Part shown: positions 1-5,365 of the stretch, piece by piece
Layout: each line of letters starts with the position of its first letter
Numbering within the stretch: the stretch's first letter is position 1
DNA from: Myxococcales bacterium
GTDB taxonomy: Bacteria; Myxococcota_A; Bradymonadia; UBA4248
Reading direction: 5' to 3'
Length of the DNA stretch: 5,384 bases
Assembly: GCA_004554395.1 (NCBI GenBank)
Contig: SFMP01000107.1
Location: forward strand, 1 to 5,384
The notes under the pieces: model-generated
The model's database searches: none
What the model was told of the DNA's origin: nothing
What the model saw: the letters and a program-made list of their open reading frames with translations, nothing else
Made by a program: the position numbers and the translations under genes

Positions 1-2260
1 CCGTCGTATCGACGTTAAACACGACGTCTAATTTGCCGACCTTTGGAACGAAAGTGAGTGTATCGTCTTTCTTTGCTGGATTCTTTTCGTCGTATGGAAG
101 TTCGAAATAGAATTTGTATACGTGTTTGATGCCGACGTCTTTGTTACAGACCATTTTTGCGGGTGAGTATTGGCCACCGCTCTTCTGGGCGACGGCGTAT
201 TCGGCTGCGTCTTGGTAGGTGTCGCCATCGGAGTCTTTCGTGATGCGCAGTTTTAACCCTTTGCAGATGGAATTGTTGATTTCGAGTTGGTATTCGGTTT
301 TATCGGGTAGTCCATCGGAGTCGGAGTCGAGCGAGATGATGTCGGGGAGGGTGTCGTCGTCGGAGTCGGGGAGTTTGCTGGGGAGTGTGCCAGGTTTGCT
401 CGGATCGCTGGGGTTGGGGAGTGTGCCTTCGATCGCATCGGAAACGCCGTCCTTGTCGGTGTCGAGAGAATAGCGAGCGTAGACGTCGCCTTTGAAGACG
501 TCGTTTTCGAAGCTATCGGGGAGGGTATCGCCATCGGAGTCGAGCGACATGTAGTCGGGGATGGTGTCGCCGTTGCAATCGACGGGGTCTTGTGGCGTGC
601 CAATGCGATTTTTGGCGCCTACGCCAGTGCGATTGGGGCATTCGCCCGAGAAAGTATTGGGATCGGTGTGCGATCGGAGCGATTGGCCGCGAATTTCGAT
701 ATTATCGGGGATCGTATCGCCGTCGTTGTCGAGGTCGAGAAAATCGGGAACAGTGTCGCCGTCGGTATCGGCGATTGGAATGCCATCGATCGTGCGGACG
801 ATGTTGCCACCGACGATATATGGACGACACGCGTCTACGGCGACTTTATTGCCGTTTTCGTCGAGCAATGGGTTGCCATCTTCGCCGTATTTGATTTTGC
901 ATGGGCCTTCGATGGCATCGAGTATGCCGTTGCCGTCGGAGTCGGTGTCGCGGAAGTTGGGCGTGCCGTCGCCGTCGGCGTCGGCAGTGCCCTCGACGGC
1001 ATCGGGGATCGTGTCGCCATCGGAGTCGAGGTCGAGATAGTCGGGCGTGCCGTCGCCATCGGTATCGGTATTGAAGAGGCGTCCTTCGACGACATCGGGG
1101 ATCGTATCGCCATCGGCATCGGCTTTCGTTTCGTCGTATTCGTAGCAATCATCGACGCCACCGACGTTGTAGCAGAAAAAGTTATTCGAATTGTGAATCT
1201 TATTGCATGCCGTAGAGACGAATACGCCACCCGTACATTTTTCGACGTATCGCGTCGTGTTGCATCGCGTCGTGCCTTCTTGGCATTTCGCTTCGAAGCA
1301 CTCGCCGACGCCGTTTTGCGTGCGGCAGATATACGATTCGCCAAAATTGGTGCACGTTTCGACGGCGATGTTGCCGTCATCGTCGCAATATTGGAGTATG
1401 CCGCCGGCCTCGCACGTGGCGACCATGCCCTCGGGGCAAGGTATGGGGGCTGGTGGCTTCGTTTGGCAACTCGCTAGCCCTGCGCCGTCGTCTTGGCAGA
1501 TTTGCGTATCGTCGTCGCAAGTTTGCGTTGCGACGAATATGCCGTCGTCGTTACACGTATAGACGCCACCGTCTTTGCAATAGCTGTAACCGTTGGTACA
1601 GACGGCAGCGCAAGCGGCGACGTTATCGACGACGATGCAGTTTTTATCGTCGCCTTCGTTGGTCGAACAATCGACGCCCGATTCCCATTGGAATTGGTCA
1701 TTGCACGAAACGACGGTTGTGCCGTCGCATTTGGTTTGGCCGGCTTCGCATTGTGGCGTGGGATCGGGATTGGGATTGGGATTGGGATTGGGATTGGGAT
1801 TGGGATTGGGATTGGGGTCGGGATCGACTTGCGTTTTGGCTTCGCATTGGGCGACGCCGTCGACGAGTTTGCAAACTTCGGTTTCGGCGTTGCAATGCTT
1901 CGAAACGGCGTATTCGCCGTTGTCGTCGCAAGTGAGCACGTTGAGATTGGCATCGTCGCATTTCGACGATCCTTGGGTGCATTTGGTGGGGGTGGGCTGA
2001 TCGGCTTTTTCGACGCATTTGGCATAGGCCCCGTCGGCTTGGCACGTCATGTGTTTGGTCGAACAGTCGGTCGAGGTGACGTATTCGCCGGTGACGTCGC
2101 ACACGACGATGACATCGCCTTTGCAAGATTGTGCGCCATATTCGCATTTATCGGTCGGCTGATTCGGCTCAGGGGTGTTGGGCGAATCGTTTGAACACGC
2201 CGCAATGCCGAAAGTCGCCATACATGCTAGAATGGCTACGAGTTGATTTCTCTGTTTCAT
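1..2260 (-). CDS. Large cell-surface lipoprotein: Cys-rich modules, Asn-Pro hinge, TSP3-type calcium repeats, start of probable VWA domain (partial, 3' end missing)
   Basis: The frame is open from the ATG at 2260-2258 to the left edge, giving 753 complete codons and no stop. The start has a strong Shine-Dalgarno (AGGAGG, 9 nt upstream) and is followed at once by a lipoprotein signal peptide: basic MKQR, a hydrophobic core, and the lipobox I-A-A-C with Cys22 as the lipidated residue. Ser at +2 is compatible with outer-membrane sorting by the Escherichia coli rule. Domains in order: six tandem six-cysteine modules (39-372); a DPDP(NP)8DP hinge (146-167) between modules 2 and 3; about thirteen Asp-rich DxDGDxxPD motifs (381-684) of the TSP3/calcium-binding type, interrupted at about 454-497 by a non-repeat insert with two Cys; then a stretch ending L-D-V-V-F-N-V-D-T-T, which resembles the first strand and DxSxS-type metal site of a VWA domain. 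I infer an extended, calcium-stiffened surface protein that displays a ligand-binding domain. The exact role, adhesion or otherwise, is unknown. It is transcribed divergently from the FHA/TPR operon. Confidence 0.9.
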   Translation of the reverse strand, partial: MKQRNQLVAILACMATFGIAACSNDSPNTPEPNQPTDKCEYGAQSCKGDVIVVCDVTGEYVTSTDCSTKHMTCQADGAYAKCVEKADQPTPTKCTQGSSKCDDANLNVLTCDDNGEYAVSKHCNAETEVCKLVDGVAQCEAKTQVDPDPNPNPNPNPNPNPNPNPDPTPQCEAGQTKCDGTTVVSCNDQFQWESGVDCSTNEGDDKNCIVVDNVAACAAVCTNGYSYCKDGGVYTCNDDGIFVATQTCDDDTQICQDDGAGLASCQTKPPAPIPCPEGMVATCEAGGILQYCDDDGNIAVETCTNFGESYICRTQNGVGECFEAKCQEGTTRCNTTRYVEKCTGGVFVSTACNKIHNSNNFFCYNVGGVDDCYEYDETKADADGDTIPDVVEGRLFNTDTDGDGTPDYLDLDSDGDTIPDAVEGTADADGDGTPNFRDTDSDGNGILDAIEGPCKIKYGEDGNPLLDENGNKVAVDACRPYIVGGNIVRTIDGIPIADTDGDTVPDFLDLDNDGDTIPDNIEIRGQSLRSHTDPNTFSGECPNRTGVGAKNRIGTPQDPVDCNGDTIPDYMSLDSDGDTLPDSFENDVFKGDVYARYSLDTDKDGVSDAIEGTLPNPSDPSKPGTLPSKLPDSDDDTLPDIISLDSDSDGLPDKTEYQLEINNSICKGLKLRITKDSDGDTYQDAAEYAVAQKSGGQYSPAKMVCNKDVGIKHVYKFYFELPYDEKNPAKKDDTLTFVPKVGKLDVVFNVDTT
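209..1123 (-). repeat. TSP3-type Asp-rich calcium-binding repeat region of the lipoprotein
   Basis: Residues 380-684 hold about thirteen degenerate motifs of the form D-x-D-G-D-(T/G)-x-P-D, for example at 381-389, 399-407, 412-420, 427-435, 498-506, 511-519, 561-569, 574-582, 600-608 and 645-653, with the last at 676-684. Several are followed by an E-G or L-D-L-D step. This is the signature of thrombospondin type 3 repeats, where Asp side chains wrap calcium ions. The non-repeat insert at about 454-497 and the Cys at 454, 478, 541 and 562 interrupt the regularity. Confidence 0.85.
1145..2146 (-). repeat. Six tandem six-cysteine modules in the lipoprotein
   Basis: Protein residues 39-372 contain 36 cysteines in six consecutive modules: 39-82, 94-139, 171-217, 221-265, 275-321 and 326-372. 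The spacing is close to C-x6-C-x7-C-x11-C-x6-C-x8-C. Modules 1, 2 and 4 follow it most closely, and modules 5 and 6 drift. Most modules share a small-residue/Gly segment between the first two Cys, a D/N-D-x-G-turn after the third Cys, and D/N-G-x-x-x-C before the last. An even number of Cys per module suggests three disulphides in each, formed outside the cytoplasm. The pattern is read directly from the translation. I do not assign it to a named domain family. Confidence 0.85.
1766..1813 (-). repeat. Hexanucleotide microsatellite (GGGATT)8 encoding (Asn-Pro)8 hinge
   Basis: Eight perfect copies of GGGATT on the plus strand (AATCCC in the coding sense) encode residues 150-165 of the lipoprotein. 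They are flanked by Asp-Pro dipeptides at both ends. The unit is six bases, so slippage would change the hinge by two residues at a time without shifting the frame. The array lies between cysteine modules 2 and 3 and probably forms a stiff, extended spacer. Confidence 0.95.
2195..2260 (-). other. Lipoprotein signal peptide with lipobox
   Basis: Residues 1-22 of the lipoprotein: positive charges at Lys2 and Arg4, a hydrophobic stretch from Leu7 to Ala21, and I-A-A-C at 19-22. This fits signal peptidase II cleavage before Cys22. A second Cys at 13 lies inside the hydrophobic core, preceded by L-A, and is a less likely cleavage site because the core would then be too short. Confidence 0.85.
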
Positions 2261-2269
2261 TGTGTACTT

Positions 2270-2275
2270 CCTCCT
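2270..2275 (-). promoter_or_regulatory. Shine-Dalgarno of the lipoprotein gene
   Basis: AGGAGG in the minus-strand sense, with nine bases (AAGTACACA) before the ATG at 2260. It is the strongest ribosome-binding site in the window and fixes the start used here. Confidence 0.9.
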
Positions 2276-2359
2276 ACTCATTTGAGTGATGACCGCGATA
2301 CCGTCTGCAGTGGACGTTGGCAGATGAATCTGGGCTTTTTGGGCGCATCAGATTTGTGC

Positions 2360-2442
2360 TCTACATGGGGTAAAATCATCACCAAAAACACGATCTATTA
2401 TAGGAGGATTTGATCGAGATCTCAAAGATAATCCCATGTAGA
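2360..2442. repeat. 10-bp perfect inverted repeat bracketing the lipoprotein promoter
   Basis: TCTACATGGG at 2360-2369 is mirrored exactly by CCCATGTAGA at 2433-2442, 63 bp apart. The right arm is just upstream of the -35 of the minus promoter and the left arm is about 20-30 bp downstream of its predicted start. Candidate paired operator for a dimeric DNA-binding protein. The spacing is too long for a simple RNA hairpin to be the obvious explanation. Confidence 0.55.
2397..2425 (-). promoter_or_regulatory. Sigma-70-type promoter candidate for the lipoprotein gene
   Basis: On the minus strand, TTGAGA (2425-2420, five of six matches to the -35 consensus) is followed by exactly 17 bp and then a perfect TATAAT (2402-2397). 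Transcription would start near 2390. The palindrome GAGATCTC (2416-2423) overlaps the -35 box. This is the best promoter match in the window, assuming the host's housekeeping sigma factor prefers the usual consensus. Confidence 0.7.
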
Positions 2443-2449
2443 ATAGCAA

Positions 2450-2463
2450 TTGTGATTGCACAA
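2450..2463. promoter_or_regulatory. Small palindrome overlapping the -35 of the FHA operon
   Basis: TTGTG-ATTG-CACAA is a perfect 5-bp inverted repeat with a 4-bp centre that covers most of the plus-strand -35 box. It is a plausible operator by position. It does not match the CRP site, which has longer spacing between its half-sites. A short palindrome like this could also be chance. Confidence 0.35.
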
Positions 2464-2484
2464 GTTTGGCGCTCGGTTTATGAT
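2456..2484 (+). promoter_or_regulatory. Sigma-70-type promoter candidate for the FHA/TPR operon
   Basis: TTGCAC (2456-2461) is followed by 17 bp and TATGAT (2479-2484, five of six matches to the -10). The -35 matches only in its TTG core, so this promoter looks weaker than the divergent one and could need an activator. Transcription would begin near 2491. A GATAAT at 2568-2573 was considered as an alternative -10 but has no -35 at suitable spacing. Confidence 0.5.
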
Positions 2485-2588
2485 AGAAACGTTTGTTAGT
2501 GAGTTCTATTGGGAAGGTAGGCTTTGCCCGTAACAACGATCTATCAGCATTTACAATTGGGCAGAACGATAATAGAAGAGAGTGTGTC

Positions 2589-3407
2589 ATGACAGATGCG
2601 AATCAACGTCGGGCGTTTTATTGCCAAGATTCATTATGGCAGGCGTTCACGAATTTGGCGATCCAGCGGTCGACGACGGTCGATGCGCTCATCAACGAAG
2701 CGATGTCGTTTTTTGTACAGAGCAATGGCGGTGCAATGAATGGCGCGAGCGAGCCGTATGGTGCTTCGAGCTTGCCTGGAACGGGTATGGGGCAGAATTA
2801 TCCGGCGCAAGGCGGTCAGAATTATCCCTCGCCAGGCGTGCAGAATTATCCGCCGCAGCCGCCGGTAAACTTCAACAATTCGATACCGGCGCCGCCCGTG
2901 CGCCAGAGCTATGGCGGAGGTGTTGCGCAGGCGCCGCAAGCGCCGCTTGGGGCTCGCGTTCCGCCACCTCCGAGCCCATATCGTCGCCCGCCATCGTTGT
3001 TCGAAGAGTCGCCCGCCGGTGCGGCTCGCAAGCCCATGGTCTTGGCATCGCTACAGAGCAATCAGTCGCCATCGTATCAGCAGGCGCAGCCCGCCTACAA
3101 TTCGCCGCAACAACCTGCCCAAGCTCAACAGCCACTCTATATCGTCTTCGCTGGGCAACGCTATACGGTCGACAAAGACAAATACATCATCGGGCGATCG
3201 TCGCAACTCGCCGATCTCGTCATCCGCGATGCCAATATTTCGCGAAAACATTGCGCCGTCATATTTAAAAACGGTGCCTACTATATCAAAGACCTCGATT
3301 CGACGAATGGCATCGAATACAAGGGCAATCGCATCGATACGAAGCGCATCGACGAAGGCGATCAGTTCAACATTTGCGATTTCAATTTCACGTTTACGTA
3401 TCGGTAG
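2589..3407 (+). CDS. Ribbon-helix-helix-like / FHA domain protein
   Basis: A 272-residue cytoplasmic protein without signal peptide or membrane segment. The ATG at 2589 is chosen because a purine-rich GAAGAGAG (2575-2582) lies six bases upstream and the conserved-looking segment starts right after it; a TTG at 2493 in the same frame would add 32 unsupported residues. Residues 7-44 (a short strand with RRAFYCQD, then helices around 16-27 and 31-43) resemble a CopG/MetJ-type ribbon-helix-helix, a fold that binds DNA as a dimer. Residues 45-181 are a Pro/Gln/Gly/Ser-rich, probably disordered linker. Residues 183-270 are an FHA domain, a phosphothreonine-binding module, with every key position present: G202-R203-S204, S218-R219-K220-H221, and N240-G241 after D-S-T. 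I infer a reader of Ser/Thr kinase signalling that may also bind DNA. The FHA call is firm; the DNA-binding call is tentative. The next gene follows directly. Confidence 0.93.
   Translation: MTDANQRRAFYCQDSLWQAFTNLAIQRSTTVDALINEAMSFFVQSNGGAMNGASEPYGASSLPGTGMGQNYPAQGGQNYPSPGVQNYPPQPPVNFNNSIPAPPVRQSYGGGVAQAPQAPLGARVPPPPSPYRRPPSLFEESPAGAARKPMVLASLQSNQSPSYQQAQPAYNSPQQPAQAQQPLYIVFAGQRYTVDKDKYIIGRSSQLADLVIRDANISRKHCAVIFKNGAYYIKDLDSTNGIEYKGNRIDTKRIDEGDQFNICDFNFTFTYR
2793..2864 (+). repeat. Three tandem 24-bp repeats encoding Q-N-Y-P octads in the linker
   Basis: Residues 69-92 of the FHA protein carry Q-N-Y-P three times at an exact 8-residue period (69, 77, 85), each followed by variable Pro/Gly/Gln. 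At DNA level each copy starts CAGAATTATCC and the rest has diverged. This suggests internal duplication in a flexible linker. Confidence 0.85.
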
Positions 3408-3413
3408 GTGCGT

Positions 3414-5246
3414 ATGCAAAGCGATACGCCCGATGATATAGCGCCCCGAGAAGCCCCCGACGCCCAGCGACGAGTCTTGCAATATGCATCACAACTCGCC
3501 GATGCCATGTTGCAATGGGTCAAGACGCATCTCGATGCCCAAGCGCTATCGCAAGCCGCCAACTGCTTGCGTAGCGTATGGGGCGATTGGGATGGAGTGG
3601 GCGATCGATCGTTTTGTGCAAAAACTCGGGCGCATTGCGCCAGCATTTGGGCTTGGGCAGCAAAACGCAACGCATCGAATGGCACCTTTGAGCCTTGGCT
3701 CGTGCTCGCCGAATCGTGGTGCTTGCAAAGCCCATTGCCAAAAACACTCGTCAACGATCGGCATTATAAGACGTTTCGTGCGCTTGCGCGTCGCGAACAA
3801 GGCATGATGCAATCTTGGGCCGATGTCTTGAGCGATCAGAACGAAGGCGCGGCCAGTGGCGAGATCGCGCATTTTATGCGCTTTTGCCGCGCCCAAGCAT
3901 GGATCGAGTCGGGGCAGGCGGGGCGCGCCATCGAGTGCCTCGAATCGGACTTTGCCCAAGGCGTCGATCATCCCATATTATGGTTATTGCTCGCCGATGC
4001 GGCGACAGAACAGGGCGAATTGGGCAAGGCCGATTATGCCATAGGCATGGCGCGCCCCGCCCCGCCGCATGTTGCGATCTATGCCATTGGGAACGAAGAA
4101 CGCGTCGACATGTTGGCGGCGGCTTGGGAACGCATCGTCGAGGCATGGGCTTCGAAATTGGGTCGCGCAGCGCTCGAAACGTTGAAATCTCGACGATCGG
4201 CGCTCGGGGATTCGTGCGATTTGGGCGATATCGACGAAGCGTTGATCGCGCTCGCGCTCGATCACGGCGATGTTTTGACGCGCTGCGAAGCAGTCGAATT
4301 GGCTTTTGCCCGATACGTCGCCTCCGATAGCCGCCATCGCTCGACTGAATCGATCGCTTTGGCGGCGCAAACCATCGCCAACGACGCCGATACGCTTTGG
4401 CTCTTTTTGGAACGATGCGCCGCCAAAGCCGAAAATATCGTTCTGAGAGGTATCCAGCGAATTGAAGATTATTCGGGAATGAATGGCGGATCTGAATATA
4501 ATTTGCCGAATCATTCTACGGCTGAATTTAATGCCGATTCGGCGTGGATCGAGTCGCTCTACGATTTATTCGTCTGTTACGAAAAGTGCGCGGTTGCGCC
4601 GACGGCAGAGGGCGATGTATTTCGGGCGTTGACGCAGATCGATGCGCCGGCGGTGGCAATCGAAACGGCGATGCGATGTGTCGATCGGATCGATGCCGGA
4701 TCGCCATTGTATTGGGCGGTTGCGGGATTATGCGTTGCTCTGGGACTTGCTTCGAACGAGATAGAATCGACCGTTTTGGGGCTTTCGCGGGCATTTGCAA
4801 CCGATTCGCCGCGGGCGACGTTGTTATTGTTCAAGTTATTGTCGGGGCTTGGGCGCGATGCGTATCGCTATGTCGCAGAATTGCTGGCCCAGAGCATTGG
4901 GGCTCGAGAAACTGGGGCACTTTTTGCGAGGATTCAGCATGCGGGCGATCCGTATCAGACGCTTTCGCGGCAGATCGCCGAATTGGCAGCGCGCGAAGCG
5001 CCGAGATCGCCAGTCGTCGATCGTGCCCAATTGGGGCGATATATGCTCCCGATCGAGCTTCAAGCCGTCTACGACGCCCGTCGCGCCATGACCCCGAGTG
5101 CCGAAGATGTCGCCAAACGCGCCCGACGTCACGATGTTCTCATGGCGCGTGGAGTCATCGAAAAAGATACGATGCGCGAGGCTCCGGGACCGGCACAATG
5201 GCGCCATGAGCGATCGGCACGGGCTAGCGATGCATTTGATTTGTGA
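3414..5246 (+). CDS. TPR-like all-helical protein of unknown function, FHA operon partner
   Basis: About 610 residues, with no signal peptide, membrane segment or enzyme motif that I can recognise. The composition is very rich in Ala, Leu and Glu/Asp, with Trp at helix-packing positions, as in helical-repeat scaffolds. The clearest tetratricopeptide-like pair lies at about residues 153-212: a helix around R-A-Q-A-W-I-E-S-G-Q-A-G-R-A-I, then L-L-L-A-D-A-A-T-E-Q-G-E-L-G-K-A. Further degenerate helical pairs continue to about 530. The C-terminal 80 residues are charged and Arg-rich. The start is ambiguous: GTG at 3408 touches the preceding TAG stop, and ATG at 3414 is preceded by AGG at a short spacing. 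I prefer the ATG. Either way translation is probably coupled to the FHA gene, pointing to a shared complex or pathway. A segment around residues 343-376 is AT-richer (about 39 percent GC for 4441-4530 by my count) and low in helix-formers, so it is probably a loop or insertion. A true homology search could reveal a known family that I cannot name. Confidence 0.9.
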   Translation: MQSDTPDDIAPREAPDAQRRVLQYASQLADAMLQWVKTHLDAQALSQAANCLRSVWGDWDGVGDRSFCAKTRAHCASIWAWAAKRNASNGTFEPWLVLAESWCLQSPLPKTLVNDRHYKTFRALARREQGMMQSWADVLSDQNEGAASGEIAHFMRFCRAQAWIESGQAGRAIECLESDFAQGVDHPILWLLLADAATEQGELGKADYAIGMARPAPPHVAIYAIGNEERVDMLAAAWERIVEAWASKLGRAALETLKSRRSALGDSCDLGDIDEALIALALDHGDVLTRCEAVELAFARYVASDSRHRSTESIALAAQTIANDADTLWLFLERCAAKAENIVLRGIQRIEDYSGMNGGSEYNLPNHSTAEFNADSAWIESLYDLFVCYEKCAVAPTAEGDVFRALTQIDAPAVAIETAMRCVDRIDAGSPLYWAVAGLCVALGLASNEIESTVLGLSRAFATDSPRATLLLFKLLSGLGRDAYRYVAELLAQSIGARETGALFARIQHAGDPYQTLSRQIAELAAREAPRSPVVDRAQLGRYMLPIELQAVYDARRAMTPSAEDVAKRARRHDVLMARGVIEKDTMREAPGPAQWRHERSARASDAFDL

Positions 5247-5270
5247 CTTCACCCCCGGCTTGTCGACCAC

Positions 5271-5294
5271 CCCCTCTCCATAAATGGCGAGGGG
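5271..5294. repeat. Imperfect palindrome just downstream of the operon
   Basis: CCCCTCTCCAT (5271-5281) pairs with ATGGCGAGGGG (5284-5294) across an AA loop, with one mismatch in eleven. The right arm is also the first part of the 43-bp tandem unit. GC-rich palindromes of this kind behave as dispersed REP-like elements in many bacterial genomes. Whether this one is dispersed cannot be told from one window. Confidence 0.7.
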
Positions 5295-5300
5295 AAAGTG

Positions 5301-5322
5301 ACGCCCGCGGTGCGGGCGTTTT
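5301..5322 (+). terminator. Rho-independent terminator-like hairpin, copy 1
   Basis: ACGCCCGC-GGT-GCGGGCGT forms a perfect 8-bp stem with a 3-base loop (5301-5319) and is followed by a run of four T (5319-5322). It lies 54 bp after the stop of the TPR-like gene, in the right place to end the FHA/TPR transcript. The T-run is short, so termination efficiency is uncertain. Confidence 0.65.
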
Positions 5323-5343
5323 ATGCATGGCGAGGGGAAAGTG

Positions 5344-5365
5344 ACGCCCGCGGTGCGGGCGTTTT
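5344..5365 (+). terminator. Rho-independent terminator-like hairpin, copy 2
   Basis: An exact duplicate of the hairpin 43 bp upstream, with the same 8-bp stem, GGT loop and four T. It would act as a back-up terminator, or is simply carried along by amplification of the 43-bp unit. Confidence 0.6.

Larger units (their letters stand above)
2261..2588. other. Divergent intergenic control region
   Basis: This 328-bp gene-free stretch separates the lipoprotein gene from the FHA/TPR operon and is more AT-rich than the coding DNA, especially at 2370-2460. It holds one promoter candidate for each direction, an inverted repeat bracketing the minus promoter, and a small palindrome on the plus promoter, all listed separately. 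The predicted lipoprotein leader is long (about 130 nt) and contains a weak possible stem (AATCTG at 2327-2332 with CAGATT at 2349-2354). The FHA-gene leader would be about 100 nt. No small gene in it looks convincing. Confidence 0.75.

Noticed and set aside
1753..1822. The GGGATT array as a telomere-like repeat or replication structure
   Set aside because: It is in frame inside a gene and is fully explained as an Asn-Pro hinge, flanked by Asp-Pro at both ends.
590..2194. Two long open frames (590-1477 and 1493-2194) on the plus strand, opposite the lipoprotein, with Gly-Ile-rich translations
   Set aside because: They are codon-aligned antisense frames. Stops there need TTA, CTA or TCA in the sense gene, which it rarely uses. 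The stop at 1475-1477 is exactly the CTA codon of Leu262 and the one at 2192-2194 is the TCA codon of Ser23. The sense strand has a signal peptide, a strong ribosome-binding site and clear domain repeats.
2321..2340. Terminator at CAGAT-GA-ATCTG followed by a T-run on the plus strand
   Set aside because: The stem is only five bp with a two-base loop, and no plus-strand transcript would be expected to end here. It lies in the leader of the oppositely oriented lipoprotein gene.
2450..2463. CRP-type binding site
   Set aside because: The half-sites resemble TGTG/CACA, but the centre is four bases rather than the six between TGTGA and TCACA, so the family match fails.
2493..2588. Upstream TTG start giving the FHA protein 32 extra residues
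   Set aside because: It has no Shine-Dalgarno and would start almost at the predicted transcription start. The ATG at 2589 has a purine-rich site at six bases, and the folded-looking segment begins just after it.
2348..2590. An 80-residue minus-strand frame filling the intergenic region
   Set aside because: It overlaps both promoter candidates, the inverted repeat and the start of the FHA gene, has no convincing ribosome-binding site, and its translation shows no domain or signal-peptide logic.
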